From Colletes latitarsis (lineage: Eukaryota > Arthropoda > Insecta > Hymenoptera > Colletidae), in assembly GCF_051014445.1 (NCBI RefSeq), contig NW_027488366.1, forward strand, positions 16,014,001 to 16,078,000: a stretch of DNA of 64,000 nt. The letters are read 5' to 3'. Shown one piece after another: positions 10,137-24,105 of the stretch. The stretch's first letter is position 1; each line of letters starts with the position of its first letter. The notes under the pieces were generated by a model. The model was not told where the DNA came from and made no database searches. It was given only the letters and a program-made list of their open reading frames with translations. Both the position numbers and the translations under genes were made by a program.

Positions 10137-12072
10137 CCAGAAAAAACCCAGGATCTGTTCAACAAGTATGTGAAAAACGCGAAGGTATGAGCCTGATGTG
10201 GGCAAATCCCAGACCTATCCCAGACCTAACTTGCGTTGTCCTCTAAGATATTGATGGAAACCAGGTTTAATTGACTGTTTCAGTGTTGTACTTCATTACT
10301 ACGTGATGCAATCCAGAAAAAGCCCAGGATCTAGCCATCAAGTATGAGAAATATACGAAAGAATGAGCCTGATGAGAGCAAATCCCAGACCTAACCTAGA
10401 CCTAACATGCGTTATCCTCTAAAATGTTGATCCAAACCAGGTTTAATGGAGTGTTTCAGTGTGGTACCACACTACTACGTGATCCAAACCAGAAAAAACC
10501 CAGGATCCGTTCAACAAGTGTGTGAAGAATGCGAAAGTATGAGTCTGATGAGTGAAAATCCCCGGCCTAACCTGGACCTAACATGCGTTATCCTCAAAAA
10601 TATTGTTCGAAACCAGGTTTAATCGACTGTTTCAGTGTGGTACCACACTACTACGTGACCCAATCCAGAAAAAACCCAGGATCTGTTCAACAAGTATGTG
10701 AAAAACGCGAAAGTATGAGCCTGATGAGGGAAAATCCCAGACCTATCCCAGACCTAACTTGCGTTATCCTCAAAAATATTGATCGAAACCAGGTTTAATC
10801 GACTGTTTCAGTGTGGTACCACACTACTACGTGATCCAAACCAGAAAAAGCCCAGGACCAGTTCAACAAGTATGTGAAAAACGCGAAAGTATGAGCCTGA
10901 TGAGGGCGAATCCCAGACCTATGCCAGACCTAACTTGCGTTATCCTCTAAAATATTGATCGAAACCAGGTTTAATCGACTGTTTCAGAGTGGTACCACAC
11001 TACTACGTGACCCAATCCAGAAAAAACCGAGGATCTGTTCAACAAGTATGTGAAAAACGCGAAAGTATGAGCCTGATGAGGGAAAATCCCAGACCTATCC
11101 CAGACCTAACTTGCGTTATCCTCTAAAATATTGATCGAAACCAGGTTTAATTGACTGTTTCTGTGTGGTACCACATTACTACGTGATACAATCCAGAAAT
11201 AGCCCAGGATCTAGCCATGAAGTATGAGAAATATGCGAAAGTATGAGCCTGACGAGGGCAAATCCTAGACCTAACACAGACCTAACATGCGTTATCCTCT
11301 AAAATATTTATCAAGACCAGGTTTAATTGATTGTTTCTGTGTGGTCCCACATTACTTCGTGATCCAAACCAGCAAAAACCCAGGATCCGTTCAACAAGTA
11401 TGAGAAGAATGCGAAAGTATGAGTCTGATGAGTGAAAATCCCCGGCCTAACCTAGACCTAACATGCGTTATCCTCAAGAATATTGATCGAAACCAGGTTT
11501 AATCGACTGTTTCAGAGTGGTACCACACTACTACGTGACCCAATCCAGAAAAAACCCAGGATCTGTTCAACAAGTATGTGAAAAACGCGAAAGTATGAGC
11601 CTGATGAGCGAAAATCCCAGACCTATCCCAGACCTAACTTGCGTTATCCTCTAAAATATTGATCGAAACCAGGTTTAATTGACTGTTTGTGTGTGGTACC
11701 ACATTACTACGTGATACAATCCAGAAATAGCCCAGGATCTAGCCATGAAGTATGAGAAATATGCGAAAGTATGAGCCTGACGAGGGCAAATCCTAGACCT
11801 AACCCAGACCTAACATGCGTTATCCTCTAAAATATTTATCAAGACCAGGTTTAATTGATTGTTTCTGTGTGGTCCCACATTACTTCGTGATCCAAACCAG
11901 CAAAAACCCAGGATCCGTTCAACAAGTATGAGAAGAATGCGAAAGTATGAGTCTGATGAGTGAAAATCCCCGGCCTAACCTAGACCTAACATGCGTTATC
12001 CTCAAGAATATTGATCGAAACCAGGTTTAATCGACTGTTTCAGAGTGGTACCACACTACTACGTGACCCAAT
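10137..12072. repeat. 1936-bp (11-monomer) tandem unit, copy 2
   Basis: Second tandem copy. The match to copy 1 runs on for about 45 bp past 12072 and ends where AAACGCGAAAG replaces AAACGCGAAGG. The corresponding region of the large duplicate (15596-21800) has only one copy, so the tandem duplication postdates the larger one or was lost there. Confidence 0.93.
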
Positions 12073-12850
12073 CCAGAAAAAACCCAGGATCTGTTCAACA
12101 AGTATGTGAAAAACGCGAAAGTATGAGCCTGATGAGGGAAAATCCCAGACCTATCCCAGACCTAACTTGCGTTATCCTCTAAAATATTGATCGAAACCAG
12201 GTTTAATTGACTGTTTCTGTGTGGTACCACATTACTACGTGATACAATCCAGAAATAGCCCAGGATCTAGCCATGAAGTATGAGAAATATGCGAAAGTAT
12301 GAGCCTGACGAGGGCAAATCCTAGACCTAACCCAGACCTAACATGCGTTATCCTCTAAAATATTTATCAAGACCAGGTTTAATTGATTGTTTCTGTGTGG
12401 TCCCACATTACTTCGTGATCCAAACCAGCAAAAACCCAGGATCCGTTCAACAAGTATGAGAAGAATGCGAAAGTATGAGTCTGATGAGTGAAAATCCCCG
12501 GCCTAACCTAGACCTAACATGCGTTATCCTCAAGAATATTGATCGAAACCAGGTTTAATCGACTGTTTCAGAGTGGTACCACACTACTACGTGACCCAAT
12601 CCAGAAAAAACCCAGGATCTGTTCAACAAGTATGTGAAAAACGCGAAAGTATGAGCCTGATGAGGGAAAATCCCAGACCTATCCCAGACCTAACTTGCGT
12701 TATCCTCTAAAATATTGATCGAAACCAGGTTTAATTGACTGTTTCTGTGTGGTACCACATTACTACGTGATACAATCCAGAAATAGCCCAGGATCTAGCC
12801 ATGAAGTATGAGAAATATGCGAAAGTATGAGCCTGACGCGGGCAAATCCC
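11120..12850. repeat. Three-monomer (528-bp) sub-array, 3.3 rounds
   Basis: X-Y-Z repeated three times and ending with a fourth X. The head word AAGAATATTG of Z falls at 11476, 12004 and 12532, spacing 528 and 528. After the last X (here with a private GACGCGGGC) the array returns to the CTAGAGCTAACATG type. Confidence 0.9.
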
Positions 12851-15297
12851 AGACCTAACCTAGAGCTAACATGAATTATTCTCTAATATATTGATCGAAA
12901 CCAGGTTTAATTGACTGTTTCAGTGTGGTCCCACATTACTACGTGATCCAAACCAGAAAAAACCCAGGTTCCGTTCAACAAGTATGTGAAGAATGCGAAA
13001 GTATGAGCCTGGTGAGAGCAAATCCCAGACCTAACCTAGACCTAACATGAATTATTCTCTAAAATATTGATCGAAACCAGGTTTAATTGACTGTTTCAGT
13101 GTGGTACCACATTACTACGTGATCCAAACCAGAAAAAGCCCAGGATCAGTTCAACAAGTATGTGAAAAACGCGAAAGTATGAGCCTGATGAGGGCGAATC
13201 CCAGACCTATGCCAGACCTAACTTGCGTTATCCTCTAAAATATTGATCGAAACCAGGTTTAATTGACTGTTTCAGCGTGGTACCACATTACTACGTGATA
13301 CAATCCAGAAACAGCCCAGAAGCTAGCAATGAAGTATGAGAAATATGCGAAAGTATGAGCCTGATGATGGCAAATCCAAGACCTAACCCAAACCTAACAT
13401 GAGTTATCCTCTAAAATATTTATCAAGACCAGGTTTAATTGAATGTTTCAGTGTGGTACCACATTACTACGTGAACCAAACCAGAAAAAACCCTGTATCT
13501 GTTCAACAAGTATGTGAAGTGTGCGAAAGTATGAGTCTGATGAGGGCAAATCCCAGACCTATCCCAGACCTAACATGCGTTATCCTCTAAAATATTTATC
13601 AAGACCAGGTTTAATTGATTGTTTCAGTGTGGTACCACATTACTATGCGATCCAAACCAGAAAATAACACAGGATCTGTCAAACGAGTATGTGAAGTGTG
13701 CGAAAGTATGAGCCTGATGAGAGCAAATCCCAGACCTAACCTAGACCTAACATGAATTATTCTCTAATATATTGATCGAAACCAGGTTTAGTTGACCGTT
13801 TCAGTGTGGCCCCACATTACTGCGTGATCCAAACCAGAAAAAACCCAGGATCCGTTCAACAAGTGTGTGAAGAATGCGAAAGTATGAGTCTGATGAGTGA
13901 AAATCCCCGGCCTAACCTAGACCTAACATGCGTTATCCTCAAAAATATTGATCGAAACCAGGTTTAATCGACTGTTTCAGTGTGGTACCACACTACTACG
14001 TGACCCAATCCAGAAAAAACCCAGGATCTGTTCAACAAGTATGTGAAAAACGCGAAAGTATGAGCCTGATGAGGGAAAATCCCAGACCTATCCCAGACCT
14101 AACTTGCGTTATCCTCAAAAATATTGATCGAAACCAGGTTTAATCGACTGTTTCAGTGTGGTACCGCACTACTACGTGACCCAATCCAGAAAAAACCCAG
14201 GATCCGTTCAACAAGTATGAGAAGAATGCGAAAGTATGAGTCTGATGAGTGAAAATCCCAGGCCTAACCTAGACCTAACATGCGTTATCCTCAAAAATAT
14301 TGATCGAAACCTGGCTTAATCGACTGTTTCAGTGTGGTACCACATTACTATGCGATCCAAACCAGAAAATAACACAGGATCTGCCAAACGAGTATCTGAA
14401 GTGTGCGAAAGTATGAGCCTGATGAGAGCAAATCCCAGACCTAACCTAGACCTAACATGAATTATTCTCTAAAATATTGATGGAAACCAGGTTTAATTGA
14501 CTGTTTCAGTGTTGTACTTCATTACTACGTGATGCAATCCAGAAAAAGCCCAGGATCTAGCCATCAAGTATGAGAAATATGCGAAAGAATGAGCCTGATG
14601 AGAGCAAATCCCAGACCTAACCTAGACCTAACATGAATTATTCTCTAATATATTGATCGAAACCAGGTTTAGCTAACCGTTTCAGTGTGGCCCCACATTA
14701 CTGCGTGATCCAAACCAGAAAAAACCCAGGATCCGTTCAACAAGTGTGTGAAGAATGCGAAAGTATGAGTCTGATGAGTGAAAATCCCCGGCCTAACCTA
14801 GTCCTAACATGCGTTATCCTCAAAAATATTGATCGAAACCAGGTTTAATCGACTGTTTCAGTGTGGTACCACACTACTACGTGACCCAATCCAGAAAAAA
14901 CCCAGGATCTGTTCAACAAGTATGTGAAAAACGCGAAAGTATGAGCCTGATGAGGGAAAATCCCAGACCTATCCCAGACCTAACTTGCGTTATCCTCAAA
15001 AATATTGATCGAAACCAGGTTTAATCGACTGTTTCAGTGTGGTACCGCACTACTACGTGACCCAATCCAGAAAAAACCCAGGATCCGTTCAACAAGTATG
15101 AGAAGAATGCGAAAGTATGAGTCTGATGAGTGAAAATCCCAGGCCTAACCTAGACCTAACATGCGTTATCCTCTAAAATGTTGATCCAAACCAGGTTTAA
15201 TGGACTGTTTCAGTGTGGTACCACACTAGTACGTGATCCAAACCAGAAAAAACCCAGGATCTGTTCAACAAGTATGTGAAAAACGCGAAAGTATGAG

Positions 15298-15595
15298 TCT
15301 GATGAGGTCAAATCCCAGACCTATCCCAGACTTATGTTGCGTTATCCTCTAAAATACTGATCGAAACCAGGTTTAATCGACTGTTTCAGTGTTGCACTTC
15401 ATTACTACGAGATGCAATCCAGAAAAAGCCCAGGATCTAGCCATCAAGTATGAGAAATATGCGAAAGAATGAGCCTGACGAGGGCAAATCCTAGACCTAA
15501 CCCAGACCTAACATGCGTTATCCTCAAAAATATTGATCGAAACCTGGTTTAATCGACTGTTTCAGTGTGGTACTACATTATTACGTGATGCAATC
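15298..15595. repeat. Junction between the two large duplicates
   Basis: About 1.7 monomers of mixed type, with private variants CAGACTTATGTTGCG, AATACTGATCG, GTGTTGCACTTC and TACGAGATGC. It links the right end of the left copy to the CCCTGTATCTG start of the right copy. No other content. Confidence 0.7.
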
Positions 15596-16393
15596 CAGAA
15601 AAAACCCTGTATCTGTTCAACAAGTATGTGAAGTGTGCGAAAGTATGAGTCTGATGAGGGCAAATCTCAGACCTATCCCAGACCTAACATGCGTTATCCT
15701 CTAAAATATTTATCAAGACCAGGTTTAATTGATTGTTTCAGTGTGGTCCCACATTATTACGTGATCCAAACCAGAAAAAACCCAGGATCCGTTCAACAAG
15801 TATGTGAAGAATGCGAAAGTATGAGTCTGATGAGTGAAAATCCCTGACCTAACCTAGACCTAACATGCGTTATCCTCTAAAATGTTGATCCAAACCAGGT
15901 TTAATGGACTGTTTCAGTGTGGTACCACACTACTACGTGATCCAAACCAGAAAAAACCCAGGATCTGTTCAACAAGTATGTGAAAAACGCGAAGGTATGA
16001 GCCTGATGTGGGCAAATCCCAGACCTATCCCAGACCTAACTTGCGTTGTCCTCTAAGATATTGATGGAAACCAGGTTTAATTGACTGTTTCAGTGTTGTA
16101 CTTCATTACTACGTGATGCAATCCAGAAAAAGCCCAGGATCTAGCCATCAAGTATGAGAAATATGCGAAAGAATGAGCCTGATGAGAGCAAATCCCAGAC
16201 CTAACCTAGACCTAACATGCGTTATCCTCTAAAATGTTGATCCAAACCAGGTTTAATGGAGTGTTTCAGTGTGGTACCACACTACTACGTGATCCAAACC
16301 AGAAAAAACCCAGGATCCGTTCAACAAGTGTGTGAAGAATGCGAAAGTATGAGTCTGATGAGTGAAAATCCCCGGCCTAACCTGGACCTAACA

Positions 16394-16558
16394 TGCGTTA
16401 TCCTCAAAAATATTGTTCGAAACCAGGTTTAATCGACTGTTTCAGTGTGGTACCACACTACTACGTGACCCAATCCAGAAAAAACCCAGGATCTGTTCAA
16501 CAAGTATGTGAAAAACGCGAAAGTATGAGCCTGATGAGGGAAAATCCCAGACCTAACT
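16394..16558 (+). repeat. 165-bp monomer with 11-bp deletion
   Basis: The tail reads AATCCCAGACCTAACTTG where homologues have CCCAGACCTATCCCAGACC. Exactly one unit of the 11-bp direct repeat at the monomer joint is missing. Replication slippage or microhomology-mediated exchange between the two 11-bp units explains it. It is the only 165-bp unit in the window and it shortens the copy spacing from 5810 to 5799 bp. Confidence 0.9.
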
Positions 16559-16914
16559 TGCGTTATCCTCAAAAATATTGATCGAAACCAGGTTTAATCG
16601 ACTGTTTCAGTGTGGTACCACACTACTACGTGATCCAAACCAGAAAAAGCCCAGGATCAGTTCAACAAGTATGTGAAAAACGCGAAAGTATGAGCCTGAT
16701 GAGGGCGAATCCCAGACCTATGCCAGACCTAACTTGCGTTATCCTCTAAAATATTGATCGAAACCAGGTTTAATCGACTGTTTCAGAGTGGTACCACACT
16801 ACTACGTGACCCAATCCAGAAAAAACCCAGGATCTGTTCAACAAGTATGTGAAAAACGCGAAAGTATGAGCCTGATGAGGGAAAATCCCAGACCTATCCC
16901 AGACCTAACTTGCG

Positions 16915-18650
16915 TTATCCTCTAAAATATTGATCGAAACCAGGTTTAATTGACTGTTTCTGTGTGGTACCACATTACTACGTGATACAATCCAGAAATA
17001 GCCCAGGATCTAGCCATGAAGTATGAGAAATATGCGAAAGTATGAGCCTGACGGGGGCAAATCCTAGACCTAACACAGACCTAACATGCGTTATCCTCTA
17101 AAATATTTATCAAGACCAGGTTTAATTGATTGTTTCTGTGTGGTCCCACATTACTTCGTGATCCAAACCAGCAAAAACCCAGGATCCGTTCAACAAGTAT
17201 GAGAAGAATGCGAAAGTATGAGTCTGATGAGTGAAAATCCCCGGCCTAACCTAGACCTAACATGCGTTATCCTCAAGAATATTGATCGAAACCAGGTTTA
17301 ATCGACTGTTTCAGAGTGGTACCACACTACTACGTGACCCAATCCAGAAAAAACCCAGGATCTGTTCAACAAGTATGTGAAAAACGCGAAAGTATGAGCC
17401 TGATGAGGGAAAATCCCAGACCTATCCCAGACCTAACTTGCGTTATCCTCTAAAATATTGATCGAAACCAGGTTTAATTGACTGTTTGTGTGTGGTACCA
17501 CATTACTACGTGATACAATCCAGAAATAGCCCAGGATCTAGCCATGAAGTATGAGAAATATGCGAAAGTATGAGCCTGACGAGGGCAAATCCTAGACCTA
17601 ACCCAGACCTAACATGCGTTATCCTCTAAAATATTTATCAAGACCAGGTTTAATTGATTGTTTCTGTGTGGTCCCACATTACTTCGTGATCCAAACCAGC
17701 AAAAACCCAGGATCCGTTCAACAAGTATGAGAAGAATGCGAAAGTATGAGTCTGATGAGTGAAAATCCCCGGCCTAACCTAGACCTAACATGCGTTATCC
17801 TCAAGAATATTGATCGAAACCAGGTTTAATCGACTGTTTCAGAGTGGTACCACACTACTACGTGACCCAATCCAGAAAAAACCCAGGATCTGTTCAACAA
17901 GTATGTGAAAAACGCGAAAGTATGAGCCTGATGAGGGAAAATCCCAGACCTATCCCAGACCTAACTTGCGTTATCCTCTAAAATATTGATCGAAACCAGG
18001 TTTAATTGACTGTTTCTGTGTGGTACCACATTACTACGTGATACAATCCAGAAATAGCCCAGGATCTAGCCATGAAGTATGAGAAATATGCGAAAGTATG
18101 AGCCTGACGAGGGCAAATCCTAGACCTAACCCAGACCTAACATGCGTTATCCTCTAAAATATTTATCAAGACCAGGTTTAATTGATTGTTTCTGTGTGGT
18201 CCCACATTACTTCGTGATCCAAACCAGCAAAAACCCAGGATCCGTTCAACAAGTATGAGAAGAATGCGAAAGTATGAGTCTGATGAGTGAAAATCCCCGG
18301 CCTAACCTAGACCTAACATGCGTTATCCTCAAGAATATTGATCGAAACCAGGTTTAATCGACTGTTTCAGAGTGGTACCACACTACTACGTGACCCAATC
18401 CAGAAAAAACCCAGGATCTGTTCAACAAGTATGTGAAAAACGCGAAAGTATGAGCCTGATGAGGGAAAATCCCAGACCTATCCCAGACCTAACTTGCGTT
18501 ATCCTCTAAAATATTGATCGAAACCAGGTTTAATTGACTGTTTCTGTGTGGTACCACATTACTACGTGATACAATCCAGAAATAGCCCAGGATCTAGCCA
18601 TGAAGTATGAGAAATATGCGAAAGTATGAGCCTGACGAGGGCAAATCCCA
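16915..18650. repeat. Three-monomer sub-array, 3.3 rounds (right copy)
   Basis: X-Y-Z three times plus X, the homologue of 11120-12850, with the same number of rounds. The first X-Y joint keeps the private CCTAACACAGACC also seen at 9330 and 11270, which confirms homology. A private GACGGGGGC is at about 17050. Confidence 0.88.
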
Positions 18651-20280
18651 GACCTAACCTAGAGCTAACATGAATTATTCTCTAATATATTGATCGAAAC
18701 CAGGTTTAATTGACTGTTTCAGTGTGGTCCCACATTACTACGTGATCCAAACCAGAAAAAACCCAGGTTCCGTTCAACAAGTATGTGAAGAATGCGAAAG
18801 TATGAGCCTGGTGAGAGCAAATCCCAGACCTAACCTAGACCTAACATGAATTATTCTCTAAAATATTGATCGAAACCAGGTTTAATTGACTGTTTCAGTG
18901 TGGTACCACATTACTACGTGATCCAAACCAGAAAAAGCCCAGGATCAGTTCAACAAGTATGTGAAAAACGCGAAAGTATGAGCCTGATGAGGGCGAATCC
19001 CAGACCTATGCCAGACCTAACTTGCGTTATCCTCTAAAATATTGATCGAAACCAGGTTTAATTGACTGTTTCAGCGTGGTACCACATTACTACGTGATAC
19101 AATCCAGAAACAGCCCAGAAGCTAGCAATGAAGTATGAGAAATATGCGAAAGTATGAGCCTGATGATGGCAAATCCAAGACCTAACCCAAACCTAACATG
19201 AGTTATCCTCTAAAATATTTATCAAGACCAGGTTTAATTGAATGTTTCAGTGTGGTACCACATTACTACGTCAACCAAACCAGAAAAAACCCTGTATCTG
19301 TTCAACAAGTATGTGAAGTGTGCGAAAGTATGAGTCTGATGAGGGCAAATCCCAGACCTATCCCAGACCTAACATGCGTTATCCTCTAAAATATTTATCA
19401 AGACCAGGTTTAATTGATTGTTTCAGTGTGGTACCACATTACTATGCGATCCAAACCAGAAAATAACACAGGATCTGTCAAACGAGTATGTGAAGTGTGC
19501 GAAAGTATGAGCCTGATGAGAGCAAATCCCAGACCTAACCTAGACCTAACATGAATTATTCTCTAATATATTGATCGAAACCAGGTTTAGTTGACCGTTT
19601 CAGTGTGGCCCCACATTACTGCGTGATCCAAACCAGAAAAAACCCAGGATCCGTTCAACAAGTGTGTGAAGAATGCGAAAGTATGAGTCTGATGAGTGAA
19701 AATCCCCGGCCTAACCTAAACCTAACATGCGTTATCCTCAAAAATATTGATCGAAACCAGGTTTAATCGACTGTTTCAGTGTGGTACCACACTACTACGT
19801 GACCCAATCCAGAAAAAACCCAGGATCTGTTCAACAAGTATGTGAAAAACGCGAAAGTATGAGCCTGATGAGGGAAAATCCCAGACCTATCCCAGACCTA
19901 ACTTGCGTTATCCTCAAAAATATTGATCGAAACCAGGTTTAATCGACTGTTTCAGTGTGGTACCGCACTACTACGTGACCCAATCCAGAAAAAACCCAGG
20001 ATCCGTTCAACAAGTATGAGAAGAATGCGAAAGTATGAGTCTGATGAGTGAAAATCCCAGGCCTAACCTAGACCTAACATGCGTTATCCTCAAAAATATT
20101 GATCGAAACCTGGCTTAATCGACTGTTTCAGTGTGGTACCACATTACTATGCGATCCAAACCAGAAAATAACACAGGATCTGCCAAACGAGTATCTGAAG
20201 TGTGCGAAAGTATGAGCCTGATGAGAGCAAATCCCAGACCTAACCTAGACCTAACATGAATTATTCTCTAAAATATTGAT

Positions 20281-20983
20281 CGAAACCAGGTTTAATTGAC
20301 TGTTTCAGTGTGGTACCACATTACTACGTGATCCAAACCAGAAAAAGCCCAGGATCAGTTCAACAAGTATGTGAAAAACGCGAAAGTATGAGCCTGATGA
20401 GGGCGAATCCCAGACCTATGCCAGACCTAACTTGCGTTATCCTCTAAAATATTGATCGAAACCAGGTTTAATTGACTGTTTCAGCGTGGTACCCCATTAC
20501 TACGTGATACAATCCAGAAACAGCCCAGAAGCTAGCCATGAAGTATGAGAAATATGCGAAAGTATGAGCCTGATGATGGCAAATCCAAGACCTAACCCAA
20601 ACCTAACATGAGTTATCCTCTAAAATATTTATCAAGACCAGGTTTAATTGATTGTTTCAGTGTGGTCCCACATTATTACGTGATCCAAACCAGAAAAAAC
20701 CCAGGATCCGTTCAACAAGTATGTGAAGAATGCGAAAGTATGAGTCTGATGAGTGAAAATCCCTGACCTAACCTAGACCTAACATGCGTTATCCTCTAAA
20801 ATGTTGATCCAAACCAGGTTTAATGGACTGTTTCAGTGTGATACCACACTACTACGTGATCCAAACCAGAAAAAACCCAGGATCTGTTCAACAAGTATGT
20901 GAAAAACGCGAAGGTATGAGCCTGATGTGGGCAAATCCCCGACCTATCCCAGACCTAACTTGCGTTGTCCTCTAAGATATTGA
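20281..20983. repeat. Four-monomer insertion relative to the left copy
   Basis: The spacing to the left copy jumps from 5799 to 6503 bp here, a gain of exactly 704 bp, four monomers. Its internal parts resemble 13070-13430 and 15730-16070, as expected if unequal exchange brought in monomers from elsewhere in the array. Confidence 0.8.
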
Positions 20984-23900
20984 TGGAAACCAGGTTTAAT
21001 TGACTGTTTCAGTGTTGTACTTCATTACTACGTGATGCAATCCAGAAAAAGCCCAGGATCTAGCCATCAAGTATGAGAAATATGCGAAAGAATGAGCCTG
21101 ATGAGAGCAAATCCCAGACCTAACCTAGACCTAACATGAATTATTCTCTAATATATTGATCGAAACCAGGTTTAGCTAACCGTTTCAGTGTGGCCCCACA
21201 TTACTGCGTGATCCAAACCAGAAAAAACCCAGGATCCGTTCAACAAGTGTGTGAAGAATGCGAAAGTATGAGTCTGATGAGTGAAAATCCCCGGCCTAAC
21301 CTAGTCCTAACATGCGTTATCCTCAAAAATATTGATCGAAACCAGGTTTAATCGACTGTTTCAGTGTGGTACCACACTACTACGTGACCCAATCCAGAAA
21401 AAACCCAGGATCTGTTCAACAAGTATGTGAAAAACGCGAAAGTATGAGCCTGATGAGGGAAAATCCCAGACCTATCCCAGACCTAACTTGCGTTATCCTC
21501 AAAAATATTGATCGAAACCAGGTTTAATCGACTGTTTCAGTGTGGTACCGCACTACTACGTGACCCAATCCAGAAAAAACCCAGGATCCGTTCAACAAGT
21601 ATGAGAAGAATGCGAAAGTATGAGTCTGATGAGTGAAAATCCCAGGCCTAACCTAGACCTAACATGCGTTATCCTCTAAAATGTTGATCCAAACCAGGTT
21701 TAATGGACTGTTTCAGTGTGGTACCACACTAGTACGTGATCCAAACCAGAAAAAACCCAGGATCTGTTCAACAAGTATGTGAAAAACGCGAAAGTATGAG
21801 CCTGATGTGGGCAAATCCCAGACCTATCCCAGACCTAACTTGCGTTGTCCTCTAAGATATTGATGGAATCCAGGTTTAATTGACTGTTTCAGTGTTGTAC
21901 TTCATTACTACGTGATGCAATCCAGAAAAAGGCCAGGATCTAGCCATCAAGTATGAGAAATATGCGAAAGTATGAGCCTGATGATGGCAAATCCAAGACC
22001 TAACCCAAACCTAACATGAGTTATCCTCTAAAATATTTATCAAGACCAGGTTTAATTGAATGTTTCAGTGTGGTACCACATTACTACGTGAACCAAACCA
22101 GAAAAAACCCTGTATCTGTTCAACAAGTATGTGAAGTGTGCGAAAGTATGAGTCTGATGAGGGCAAATCCCAGACCTATCCCAGACCTAACATGCGTTAT
22201 CCTCTAAAATATTTATCAAGACCAGGTTTAATTGATTGTTTCAGTGTGGACCCACATTATTACGTGATCCAAACCAGAAAAAACCCAGGATCCGTTCAAC
22301 AAGTATGTGAAGAATGCGAAAGTATGAGTCTGATGAGTGAAAATCCCTGACCTAACCTAGACCTAACATGCGTTATCCTCTAAAATGTTGATCCAAACCA
22401 GGTTTAATGGACTGTTTCAGTGTGGTACCACACTACTACGTGATCCAAACCAGAAAAAACCCAGGATCTGTTCAACAAGTATGTGAAAAACGCGAAGGTA
22501 TGAGCCTGATGTGGGCAAATCCCAGACCTATCCCAGACCTAACTTGCGTTGTCCTCTAAGATATTGGTGGAAACCAGGTTTAATTGACTGTTTCAGTGTT
22601 GGACTTCATTACTACGTGATGCAATCCAGAAAAAGCCCAGGATCTAGCCATCAAGTATGAGAAATATGCGAAAGAATGAGCCTGATGAGAGCAAATCCCA
22701 GACCTAACCTAGACCTAACATGCGTTATCCTCTAAAATGTTGATCCAAACCAGGTTTAATGGAGTGTTTCAGTGTGGTACCACACTACTACGTGATCCAA
22801 ACCAGAAAAAACCCAGGATCCGTTCAACAAGTGTGTGAAGAATGCGAAAGTATGAGTCTGATGAGTGAAAATCCCCGGCCTAACCTAGACCTAACATGCG
22901 TTATCCTCAAAAATATTGTTCGAAACCAGGTTTAATCGACTGTTTCAGTGTGGTACCACACTACTACGTGACCCAATCCAGAAAAAACCCAGGATCTGTT
23001 CAACAAGTATGTGAAAAACGCGAAAGTATGAGCCTGATGAGGGAAAATCACAGACCTATCCCAGACCTAACTTGCGTTATCCTCAAAAATATTGATCGAA
23101 ACCAGGTTTAATCGACTGTTTCAGTGTGGTACCACACTACTACGTGATCCAAACCAGAAAAAGCCCAGGATCAGTTCAACAAGTATGTGAAAAACGCGAA
23201 AGTATGAGCCTGATGAGGGCGAATCCCAGACCTATGCCAGACCTAACTTGCGTTATCCTCTAAAATATTGATCGAAACCAGGTTTAATCGACTGTTTCAG
23301 AGTGGTACCACACTACTACGTGTACCCAATCCAGAAAAAACCCAGGGTCTGTTCAACAAGTATGTGAAAAACGCGAAAGTATGAGCCTGATGAGGGAAAA
23401 TCCCAGACCTATCCCAGACCTAACTTGCGTTATCCTCTAAAATATTGATCGAAACCAGGTTTAATTGACTGTTTCTGTGTGGTACCACATTACTACGTGA
23501 TACAATCCAGAAATAGCCCAGGATCTAGCCATGAAGTATGAGAAATATGCGAAAGTATGAGCCTGACGAGGGCAAATCCTAGACCTAACCCAGACCTAAC
23601 ATGCGTTATCCTCTAAAATATTTATCAAGACCAGGTTTAATTGATTGTTTCTGTGTGGTCCCACATTACTTCGAGATCCAAACCAGCAAAAACCCAGGAT
23701 CCGTTCAACAAGTATGAGAAGAATGCGAAAGTATGAGTCTGATGAGTGAAAATCCCCGGCCTAACCTAGACCTAACATGCGTTATCCTCAAGAATATTGA
23801 TCGAAACCAGGTTTAATCGACTGTTTCAGAGTGGTACCACACTACTACGTGACCCAATCCAGAAAAAACCCAGGATCTGTTCAACAAGTATGTGAAAAAC

Positions 23901-24105
23901 GCGAAAGTATGAGCCTGATGAGGGAAAATCCCAGACCTATCCCAGACCTAACTTGCGTTGTCCTCTAAAATATTCATCGAAACCAGGTTTAATTGACTGT
24001 TTCTGTGTGGTACCACATTACTACGTGATACAATCCAGAAATAGCCCAGTATCTAGCCATGAAGTATGAGAAATATGCGAAAGTATGAGCCTGACGAGGG
24101 CAAAT
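20617..24105. repeat. 24-monomer (4225-bp) higher-order unit, copy 1
   Basis: Matches 24842-28329 at 4225 bp, 24 monomers plus one inserted base (4224 bp beyond the GTGTACCCA insertion at 23321). Marks such as TTTAGCTAACCG fall at 21171 and 25396, and AAAAAGGCCAGG at 21931 and 26156. Copy 1 has fewer trimer rounds at its right end. Confidence 0.88.

Larger units (their letters stand above)
7850..15297. repeat. Large segmental duplication, left copy (7.45 kb)
   Basis: Corresponds to 15596-21800. The spacing is 7746 bp on the left side, 5799 bp between 12861 and 18660, and 6503 bp at the right end. The lengths reconcile exactly: this copy has an extra 1936-bp tandem duplication, and the other has an 11-bp deletion and an extra 704-bp (four-monomer) stretch; 7448-1936-11+704 = 6205. 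Shared rare marks include GCAAATCTCAGACC, CCTAACACAGACC, CTAGAGCTAACATG and CCTGGCTTAATCG. All content is satellite. Confidence 0.9.
15596..21800. repeat. Large segmental duplication, right copy (6.2 kb)
   Basis: Homologue of 7850-15297. Compared with it, this copy lacks the 1936-bp tandem unit, has an 11-bp deletion at about 16549, and carries an extra four monomers at 20281-20983. The extra stretch contains a monomer with AGAAGCTAGCCATG and a truncated-palindrome form GGTACCCCATT, shared with 46012. Confidence 0.9.

Noticed and set aside
13310..13330. Restriction-like palindromes (GCTAGC, GGATCC) as functional elements
   Set aside because: Six-base palindromes arise often by chance and these come and go with single substitutions between monomer types.
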